5,351 nt of DNA from Prolixibacteraceae bacterium (GTDB lineage: Bacteria > Bacteroidota > Bacteroidia > Bacteroidales > Prolixibacteraceae): the NCBI GenBank assembly GCA_017998095.1, contig JAGODU010000244.1, positions 1 through 5,351 on the forward strand. The letters are read 5' to 3'. The translations under genes and the position numbers were made by a program. Positions 1 through 4,837 of the stretch are shown piece after piece. The notes beneath the pieces were generated by a model that saw only the letters and a program-made list of their open reading frames with translations, was not told the origin of the DNA and did no database searches. The stretch's first letter is position 1, and every line of letters begins with the position of its first letter.

Positions 1-252
1 GATCTGTATCCAACTCCAGAAGAGAAGGCAGCTGCTGTGTTGGAAAGTATCATTAGCAACCATCCGTTTCTTGATGGCAATAAACGATTAGGTTTCGTAT
101 TAATGAAATTAATCTTACTTGAAGCTAATTTGTCATTAAGCGCTGTGCATGATGAAGTTTATACATTTATCATTAAAGTAGCGACAGGCGAACAGGATAT
201 TAGCAGCATTACGAATTGGATTAAGTTTCATGTAGACCAAAACGAGCCATAA
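1..252 (+). CDS. Doc/Fic-family toxin, C-terminal part (death-on-curing type)
   Basis: The frame is open from the first base, so the N-terminus is missing; 83 residues are visible. They begin DLYPTPEEKAAA and contain HPFLDGNKR at visible residues 21-29. This fits the Fic/Doc motif HxFx(D/N)(A/G)NKR, with the His as the catalytic base. The Lys in 'NKR', where AMPylating Fic proteins have Gly (GNGR), is the hallmark of Doc-like members. Phage P1 Doc is a kinase that phosphorylates EF-Tu and stops translation, normally held in check by the antitoxin Phd encoded just upstream. Any antitoxin here would lie before the window. The TAA stop (250-252) sits inside the R'' box of the attC that follows, so the gene fills its cassette to the edge. 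Family assignment is strong; the Doc-type activity is inferred from the motif. Confidence 0.88.
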   Translation, partial: DLYPTPEEKAAAVLESIISNHPFLDGNKRLGFVLMKLILLEANLSLSAVHDEVYTFIIKVATGEQDISSITNWIKFHVDQNEP

Positions 253-368
253 CATTGGCCTTCCATCAGCAGGGTCAAGAGTATTGAAAATGAAAACGTA
301 AATTTGAAAGAAAAGTACCTTGGCACAGATAGGTAGATATGAATCCTGCCGACGGAAGGCCCCGGTCG
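1..368 (+). mobile_element. Integron gene cassette 1 (3' part), carrying the Doc-like toxin gene
   Basis: The cassette ends at G368, the predicted cut point in the GTT of the first attC; its beginning lies upstream of the window. Its R'' region reads GAGCCATAAC, which predicts that the cassette starts with GTTATGGCTC or close to it. Toxin-antitoxin cassettes, including phd-doc types, are known in large chromosomal integrons and are thought to stabilise them against loss. Confidence 0.72.
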
Positions 369-374
369 TTCTCA
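247..374 (+). other. attC: attC recombination site 1 (128 nt)
   Basis: R'' is CCATAAC (247-253) and R' is GTTCTCA (368-374). Inside lies a 17-position inverted repeat, 257-273 against 345-361, pairing at 15 of 17. Spacers between boxes and stem are 3 nt (254-256) and 6 nt (362-367). The centre is 71 nt (274-344). Both mismatches are A.C on the top strand, which become T.G wobbles on the bottom strand, the strand that integron integrases recombine. The fourth base of R' is C rather than the usual A of GTTA. The boxes deviate from the RYYYAAC/GTTRRRY consensus, so the call rests on geometry, on the two sister sites and on the cassette-end match. Recombination should occur between G368 and T369. 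Confidence 0.82.
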
Positions 375-1726
375 GCAATTCAGATATTAAACATGAGACT
401 AAGCAGATTAATACTATTTTTTATACTTTTTATAGTTTGTGCAAATTCTTTAATTGCACAATCAAATAATTCAGTTTATCCAATAGATACAAAATGGTTA
501 AGAATTATTGACACCTCGCTTATAAAGGAAATTGGTAACTACAAAGATTTAGAATACCTTGAAATAGCTTATTTAGGTCTGGAGAAAATACCAGATGAAG
601 TATTTGAATTGGAGAACTTGGAAAGGCTTATTATAAATAACAATAGAATTGTAGAAATCCCAAAAGACATCTGTAGGCTTAATAAGTTAAAGGAACTTGA
701 TATTTCAGACAATAGTATTGTCAAAATTGCACCGGAATTTTCATGTTTACAAAATCTTTACAGACTAGTAATAAGAGGTAATAATCTTCCCAGCTTTCCA
801 TCTGTGTTACTTAAAATGGATAACTTGACAGAATTAGATATTACTAGTTCATTCATTGGTGTACTACCCGAAGAGTTGTTTTTAAATAAAAAATTCAGAT
901 ACCTTGCATTAGGTAGTTTGCGCTTAACAGAGTTTCCCTCTCCTTTGTTTGAGCAAAGTGAATTGGAAGTGCTTGCTTTACATTATAATGGAATTACTGA
1001 AATTCCTTCGGATATTAAAAAACTAACCAAACTGAGAGATCTACATTTGTATCAGAATGGAATAGAAGAGCTACCTGAGGAAATAGGATGTTTAAAAAAT
1101 TTAGAATACTTTAACATAGATGATAATAAGCTTACCACTATTTCTGAAAGTATTACTAAGTGCCATAGATTAAAAGAATTTGGTGTTTATAATAATAACA
1201 AATTACCTATTGAAAATATCCTAGAAATATATTCTAAATTGGACTCAATAAAAGTTATATATTTAAATAGGAAGGATTTGAGTTCGATTGATATAGATCT
1301 TATTGGATTTAAGAATTTGAAATCAATAGAATTAAGTGGATGCAACCTGACTGCAATTCCTAGATGGATATTTCAAATGGCTAATCTTGAAAGATTAATT
1401 GTTTCTAATAATTCTATAAAAGTAATACCGAAAGAAATATCCAGATTAAAAGCTCTCGAGACATTTTATTTCGACAATAATCCAATTGAACATGTCCCAA
1501 TTGAATTATATGCTTTGGATAATTTGAAATATGTTTATATGGAAGAAACCTTGTTAACAAAGGAACAAAAAACTGAAATATATGCAAAAATAGGTCAATA
1601 ACTGCTGAGAACATCGGATGCTCATAAGCAGGGCTTTACATATTGAAAATGAAAAAGTAAATTTGGACAAAGATGTCACGGAAATAGCCCCAACTCAGTC
1701 GGCCTGCCTACGAGCATCCTGAATCG
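369..1726 (+). mobile_element. Integron gene cassette 2 (1358 bp), secreted LRR protein
   Basis: The cassette runs from T369, after the cut point in attC 1, to G1726, before the cut point in attC 2. The first bases with the preceding G, GTTCTCAGC (368-376), have an exact reverse complement, GCTGAGAAC, at 1604-1612 in this cassette's own R'' region. That match is expected if the cassette was integrated from a circle whose attC joined its two ends. It holds one gene with a 24-nt leader and no obvious promoter. Confidence 0.82.
393..1601 (+). CDS. Secreted leucine-rich-repeat protein, 402 aa
   Basis: The start is ATG 393 because it opens directly into a signal peptide (residues 1-22, MRLSRLILFF... 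ending SLIAQ; cleavage probably next to A22-Q23). The same frame extends back to an ATG at 339, but that lies inside the attC stem and would bury the signal peptide. Residues 52-376 form about 14 leucine-rich repeats, nearly all exactly 23 residues long, with the pattern LxxLxLxxNxLxxIPxEIxxLx. One irregular unit (about 259-284) is 3 residues longer and lacks the proline. Residues 377-402 form a degenerate cap ending KTEIYAKIGQ. Such repeats build a curved solenoid used for protein binding. With no membrane anchor, lipobox or T9SS tail, the product is probably periplasmic or released. The partner is unknown. It is the only gene of cassette 2, with its stop 4 nt before R''. The LRR call is firm; the role is not known. 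Confidence 0.93.
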   Translation: MRLSRLILFFILFIVCANSLIAQSNNSVYPIDTKWLRIIDTSLIKEIGNYKDLEYLEIAYLGLEKIPDEVFELENLERLIINNNRIVEIPKDICRLNKLKELDISDNSIVKIAPEFSCLQNLYRLVIRGNNLPSFPSVLLKMDNLTELDITSSFIGVLPEELFLNKKFRYLALGSLRLTEFPSPLFEQSELEVLALHYNGITEIPSDIKKLTKLRDLHLYQNGIEELPEEIGCLKNLEYFNIDDNKLTTISESITKCHRLKEFGVYNNNKLPIENILEIYSKLDSIKVIYLNRKDLSSIDIDLIGFKNLKSIELSGCNLTAIPRWIFQMANLERLIVSNNSIKVIPKEISRLKALETFYFDNNPIEHVPIELYALDNLKYVYMEETLLTKEQKTEIYAKIGQ

Positions 1727-1732
1727 TTATCG
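1606..1732 (+). other. attC: attC recombination site 2 (127 nt)
   Basis: R'' is TGAGAAC (1606-1612) and R' is GTTATCG (1726-1732). The stem is 1616-1632 against 1703-1719, pairing at 15 of 17, with the two A.C mismatches at stem positions 9 and 12, exactly where site 1 has them. Spacers are 3 nt (1613-1615) and 6 nt (1720-1725); the centre is 70 nt (1633-1702). The outer 8 bp of the stem (GGATGCTC/GAGCATCC) differ completely from site 1 (GGCCTTCC/GGAAGGCC) but remain perfectly paired, so the stem is kept by structure. The centre shares ATTGAAAATGAAAA and GTAAATTTG with site 1. Confidence 0.86.
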
Positions 1733-1740
1733 ACAATAAA

Positions 1741-2421
1741 ATGAAAATACTTAAGAGACTTCTTATAACCGTCTGTGTTCTTAAACTAGTTTCATTAACT
1801 CTTTTGTTGACCTTCAATCCACATACCAAAGAGATCAATCATTTCCTTAAGAACGAACTATCTCGGAAGTATAATGAGCATTCATCTGAAGCTGGACTTA
1901 TCGCAGTACTTTCTGGTGAATACAAAGAAATTTCGCTTGATTCAATCAAGTGCATGTTAGCAAATCGGAGCGAACCACACTGGCCCAAACTGGACCGGAC
2001 ATGGTTTCAAGATTATGCGAGATATCTTAACACCATAGATACTTCTTGGGAAAAATCTTCTGATATCGACTTGAAATGTTACCCAAAAATTTTACAGAAT
2101 ACCGTTGCTGAAGGAAATGCTAAACGTGAAGTTTTAGCACATTTCAGAAACTTTAATCACGATCGTGATGATTTTAACCATATAGAACTAATGGGCTTAA
2201 TAACTGGAATAAATGTATATTCTGATAGCATGCAGATTATGCTAGTACCTTTTGAATTTGAAAAACAATTGCAATTTGATTATTGTAAATGTGATTCTGA
2301 AACAATTTCTGAAAAAAATAATCCGTTTTATTATACAGGTTCCTTATTCAACTGGGCTTGTACTTTTCATCACCCAATAACAAAGGAAATCCAAGTCTAT
2401 GACCTTAAAACAGTTGAATAA
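1741..2421 (+). CDS. Membrane-anchored or exported protein of unknown function, 226 aa
   Basis: I do not recognise this protein. It opens with a basic N-terminus (MKILKRLL) and a hydrophobic segment at about residues 7-25, then a polar, aromatic-rich region. No AXA-like cleavage site or lipobox follows, so a signal anchor with the body in the periplasm is likely. Conspicuous residues are W81, W88, W103 and W205, a CKC pair (182-184), C207 and HH at 210-211. The ATG at 1741 is the first in frame after the cassette boundary and is preceded by AATAAA, a usual A-rich leader in Bacteroidota. Its end overlaps the next gene by 23 nt, so the two are probably translationally coupled and may act together. 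Coding status is supported by length, the N-terminal segment and the cassette boundaries. Confidence 0.78.
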   Translation: MKILKRLLITVCVLKLVSLTLLLTFNPHTKEINHFLKNELSRKYNEHSSEAGLIAVLSGEYKEISLDSIKCMLANRSEPHWPKLDRTWFQDYARYLNTIDTSWEKSSDIDLKCYPKILQNTVAEGNAKREVLAHFRNFNHDRDDFNHIELMGLITGINVYSDSMQIMLVPFEFEKQLQFDYCKCDSETISEKNNPFYYTGSLFNWACTFHHPITKEIQVYDLKTVE

Positions 2422-3175
2422 CCTTTTAATTGTGTTTGTTTTCATAGTAACAAGCAGCATTGCTTGGGATGTCTTTAATTTGGTGGAAAGCCGCTCAGCA
2501 AAGAAGTATCTTAAAAATTATACTTCGTTTGAACTTGTAGATGTTGAGTCGGAAAAACAAGAATTGATACACCAAATCCATACTAGTATATCCTTTAAAA
2601 ATATGAATAGACGCCAAAAATTGGACTTCTTGACAGGATTTGAAAATGATTCAATTGACATGCTCGAAGACAAGATTCTGCTAATGCACCCAACAATAAA
2701 CACATTAGACAGTTTACAATACGGCGAAGAGGATATTCTTACGTATCGACAACTTATGAATAAAGCTAAGAATCAAGAACTGAGGATGTTTTATAGGGAG
2801 CTGTTATCAGTATTCATGCTTGAAACTTTAGCTTCGGATGTTTATGACGATTCTGATTGTGGCTTTTATAACTTAGGATGGGAAATAATGCGACCGATCT
2901 CAAGTGATTCCACATATATAGGCTCTGTTTTCTACGCTGATGGCCGTTCAAAATATGCATATCAGATTAACGGCATGTATTTCGAAGGCTCACGAATTCC
3001 ATCGATTAACGGGATCTATTTAGAAAATTCACAGAACTTTAATATTTACACCGTTCCTAAATCAGATACTCTTAAAATATATACTATATTGATGCGTAAC
3101 GCCTTTACGAAAATTGATACAGCTATAAACTATCAACGGATCCGATTTGATGGTAAGAAATGGAGAAATATTTAA
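2399..3175 (+). CDS. Membrane-anchored or exported protein of unknown function, 258 aa
   Basis: I do not recognise this protein. It has a hydrophobic N-terminal segment (residues 9-23, LLIVFVFIVTSS) and then a largely charged helical region at about residues 30-145, with stretches such as SRSAKKYLKNY and QKLDFLTGFENDSIDMLEDK. From about 165 to 258 it becomes beta-rich, with many Tyr, Ile and Gly residues, ending RFDGKKWRNI. The topology suggests an inner-membrane anchor with a periplasmic two-part body. The start at 2399 lies inside the end of the upstream gene, with AAGGA about 10 nt before it as a possible ribosome site. No later Met lies before the hydrophobic segment. Both genes sit in one cassette, so a paired function is plausible but unproven. 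Confidence 0.8.
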   Translation: MTLKQLNNLLIVFVFIVTSSIAWDVFNLVESRSAKKYLKNYTSFELVDVESEKQELIHQIHTSISFKNMNRRQKLDFLTGFENDSIDMLEDKILLMHPTINTLDSLQYGEEDILTYRQLMNKAKNQELRMFYRELLSVFMLETLASDVYDDSDCGFYNLGWEIMRPISSDSTYIGSVFYADGRSKYAYQINGMYFEGSRIPSINGIYLENSQNFNIYTVPKSDTLKIYTILMRNAFTKIDTAINYQRIRFDGKKWRNI

Positions 3176-3199
3176 GTCTAAACAATCCTGCAGTACTGT

Positions 3200-3326
3200 C
3201 GATAACATAGTCTACTCGTCAGCAGGGCTTCCAACATAGATAATGAAATCCTTATATTTGAAAATCAGCGCAAAGAGACAGATCGCCGACAGTCATCCTG
3301 CCGACGCTTAGACCTGGACGTTATCA
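3200..3326 (+). other. attC: attC recombination site 3 (127 nt)
   Basis: R'' is CGATAAC (3200-3206) and R' is GTTATCA (3320-3326). The stem is 3210-3226 against 3297-3313, pairing at 14 of 17. Position 12 again has the A.C mismatch that becomes T.G on the bottom strand; positions 6 and 7 are mismatched. Spacers are again 3 nt (3207-3209) and 6 nt (3314-3319), and the centre is 70 nt (3227-3296). The inner arm CAGCAGG...CCTGCCGAC matches site 1. The centre is the most diverged of the three, keeping only AATGAAA and ATTTGAAA-like patches. It is the last site of this family in the window. Confidence 0.83.
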
Positions 3327-3425
3327 TCGATTAAACCAGGGTCCAAAGTTTTAAATATCGGAACCTACCTTTGGGGTATATTGGAGTCTTGATGTTTACC
3401 AATTTTAGTAATAAACAATTCCCAA

Positions 3426-3785
3426 ATGCAAAAGCTAACTCTAATCCTCTTCCTCCTCTGCTTCACTTCATTCCTTTCCTACGCCCAGTTTATTACCAAA
3501 TTCGATTCCGAAGTCAGGATTGTCAAGAAGCCAAGGAAGGATGCCGTTTATAAAGACCATGATGTGGAGGTCATTCATAAAAAGGATGACTATCTGATTT
3601 ATATTTATAGAATGGAAAATGACACTATTAAGCCATTTCGTGTCAGTATGGGGGCTCAGCAATATTTCGATATAGCTTTGTATAACTGGGATGAGTTCAA
3701 TGGTATAATACTTAAGTTGAGGGAAGAAAATACTGAAGAGGATTCCGGGTTGATCGTCATCAAAGGGAATATCAAAAAGGAATAA
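3426..3785 (+). CDS. Small secreted protein of unknown function, 119 aa
   Basis: I do not recognise the family. Residues 1-20 form a signal peptide (MQKLTLILFLLCFTSFLSYA, then QF), with the 'YAQ' end common in Bacteroidota. The mature part is about 99 residues, rich in Lys, Asp and Tyr, with alternating hydrophobic residues (DVEVIHKKDDYLIYIYRM; GLIVIKGNIKKE) that suggest a small beta-rich fold. ATG 3426 is chosen because it begins the signal peptide. The gene starts 100 nt after attC 3 and reads in the same direction. It could be the cargo of a fourth cassette, or the first gene beyond the array. No same-family attC follows it. Confidence 0.75.
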   Translation: MQKLTLILFLLCFTSFLSYAQFITKFDSEVRIVKKPRKDAVYKDHDVEVIHKKDDYLIYIYRMENDTIKPFRVSMGAQQYFDIALYNWDEFNGIILKLREENTEEDSGLIVIKGNIKKE

Positions 3786-3823
3786 ACATCCTGCTTCGTT
3801 GTATTAACATGACTCCTGGTTTT

Positions 3824-3849
3824 TAAAGTTGAATAACTCTCCAACTTTA
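3824..3849. other. Small inverted repeat after the 119-aa gene
   Basis: TAAAGTTG (3824-3831) and CAACTTTA (3842-3849) pair perfectly over 8 bp with a 10-nt loop, 38 nt after the stop codon. The stem has only two G-C pairs and no T-run follows, so it is a poor intrinsic terminator. It overlaps a doubtful attC-like candidate discussed in the findings. Confidence 0.3.
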
Positions 3850-3971
3850 GCTCGAAATGAGACAATAGAAGAAAGCTTAAATCGTTAGAAATGAATTACT
3901 TGTTCCGATGCCTATGCAAGATGATTTCAGTATTTCATCTTAGTAAATTTATCACTGTCAACTACAGGGTT

Positions 3972-4832
3972 ATGAATAAATTCTCCTCCTTCTATATGGT
4001 ATTCATCCTCCTTTTTATCGCTCCAACTATCATTGCCCAACATAAGGATTGCAATACAGCACTTGAGCTTTGTGACAATTCTCCCTTACATATAGTCCCG
4101 GATGGTGGGAGTGGATCATCCGATCAAGGTATTGTGTCTACCTGCGTTTCCGAGGAATTTAACCCAGTGTGGGTTAAATGGACTGTCATGGAAGACGGCA
4201 TACTTACGTTTGTGCTTACCCCAGAAATCGAGGAACAGGATTTAGACTTTATCGTTTTTCAGTCGGGAAGTGATTATGATTGTGCTACCAAAACCCAAAT
4301 CAGATGCATGGCAGCGGGTGCTAATACCGGTCAGCCTCCGCATGAGTGGATAAATTGTATCGGGTCTACAGGATTAGCTATAGGGAATACAGATGTAGAA
4401 GAACAACCAGGATGTAATTTCGGTAATAACAATTTTCTTGCTCCTATTCAGGCATTAGCAGGCGATCATTATATAATGCTGATAAATGATTTTTCTATCA
4501 GTGGAAATGGCTACTACTTGAGTTTTACAGGTACAGCTGTATTGGGCTGTACTACTGGTTCTTCTTATCCTGAATTGGTAAAACCTCAGGTAACCTTTGC
4601 AGTTTATCCGACGGTGTCCACCGGAACTATTTTCATACGTATTGCTGATGCCGGACTACCGGATAATAACCTGAATGTTTTTAACACAGAAGGTCAAATT
4701 GTTTATTCAAGCGAGAAGCTAAATGAAACGCCATTTCAAGTCGATTTACATCATTTGCCACCAGGTATCTATTTTGCCGTTCTAAGAACAAGCAATTCAA
4801 TCCAAACACAAAAGTTTCTATTAACAAAGTAA
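3972..4832 (+). CDS. Secreted beta-sandwich protein with T9SS C-terminal sorting domain, 286 aa
   Basis: ATG 3972 is chosen because it opens straight into a signal peptide (residues 1-22, ending PTIIA|Q). An in-frame ATG at 3891 would put 27 extra residues in front of it and is unlikely. Residues about 27-190 resemble the PPC-like lectin-type beta-sandwich common in secreted Bacteroidota proteins: NPVWVKWTVMEDGILTF (64-80), DLDFIVFQ (90-97), then FLAPIQALAGDHYIMLINDFS and GYYLSFTGTA. Several cysteines (27, 34, 58, 104, 112, 129, 148, 193) could form disulfides. Residues about 207-286 are a type A sorting tail, with FAVYPT in place of the usual YPNP, LNVFNTEGQIVY, LPPGIYFAVL and a terminal KFLLTK. 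The product should cross the outer membrane by T9SS and be surface-bound or released. Ligand unknown. The next gene starts 5 nt later, suggesting an operon. Confidence 0.88.
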   Translation: MNKFSSFYMVFILLFIAPTIIAQHKDCNTALELCDNSPLHIVPDGGSGSSDQGIVSTCVSEEFNPVWVKWTVMEDGILTFVLTPEIEEQDLDFIVFQSGSDYDCATKTQIRCMAAGANTGQPPHEWINCIGSTGLAIGNTDVEEQPGCNFGNNNFLAPIQALAGDHYIMLINDFSISGNGYYLSFTGTAVLGCTTGSSYPELVKPQVTFAVYPTVSTGTIFIRIADAGLPDNNLNVFNTEGQIVYSSEKLNETPFQVDLHHLPPGIYFAVLRTSNSIQTQKFLLTK

Positions 4833-4837
4833 TTGGA

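Larger units (their letters stand above)
1727..3320 (+). mobile_element. Integron gene cassette 3 (1594 bp), two genes
   Basis: The cassette runs from T1727, after the cut point in attC 2, to G3320, before the cut point in attC 3. Its start, GTTATCGACA (1726-1735), has an exact 10-nt reverse complement, TGTCGATAAC (3197-3206), in the R'' region of attC 3. Two overlapping genes share the cassette, which is unusual since most cassettes carry one. The first ATG is 14 nt from the recombination point, leaving little room for an internal promoter. Confidence 0.84.

Noticed and set aside
257..361. Reading the attC stems as terminators or as REP/MITE-like elements
   Set aside because: The arms are separated by 70 nt with no T-run. 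Outer stem sequences differ entirely between copies but keep pairing, and the ends of each intervening unit are self-complementary. Cassette sites explain all of this; terminators or MITEs do not.
136..378. Minus-strand frame across the end of the Doc gene and attC 1
   Set aside because: It covers a recognised toxin gene on the other strand and a structured attC, and the protein has no recognisable features. Other minus-strand frames (1414-1614, 2518-2703, 3468-3662, 3656-3865) are rejected for similar reasons.
339..392. Longer N-terminus for the LRR protein starting at ATG 339
   Set aside because: The extension translates the right arm of the attC stem and the R' box, and would place 18 residues before a clear signal peptide. 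ATG 393 fits better.
3327..3425. Promoter upstream of the 119-aa gene
   Set aside because: I looked for the Bacteroidota -33 TTTG and -7 TAnnTTTG pair and found no convincingly spaced match. The CCAAAG/CTTTGG pair (3343-3348, 3369-3374) is too short to interpret.
3371..3553. 60-residue + strand frame overlapping the 119-aa gene
   Set aside because: It is an out-of-frame shadow; the other frame has the signal peptide and greater length.
3786..3800. CATCCTGC after the 119-aa gene, like the right arm of attC 3
   Set aside because: The match stops after 8 bases, the partner arm is absent and no GTT lies at the expected distance.
3331..3826. Imperfect inverted repeat TTAAACCAGG (3331-3340) and CCTGGTTTTTAA (3815-3826) around the 119-aa gene
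   Set aside because: Only 8 contiguous bases match, with a 2-nt insertion in one arm, in AT-rich sequence. There is no transposase and no target duplication, so chance is likely.
3891..3971. Longer N-terminus for the T9SS-tail protein starting at ATG 3891
   Set aside because: It would add 27 residues before a standard signal peptide starting at 3972. It cannot be excluded but is unlikely.
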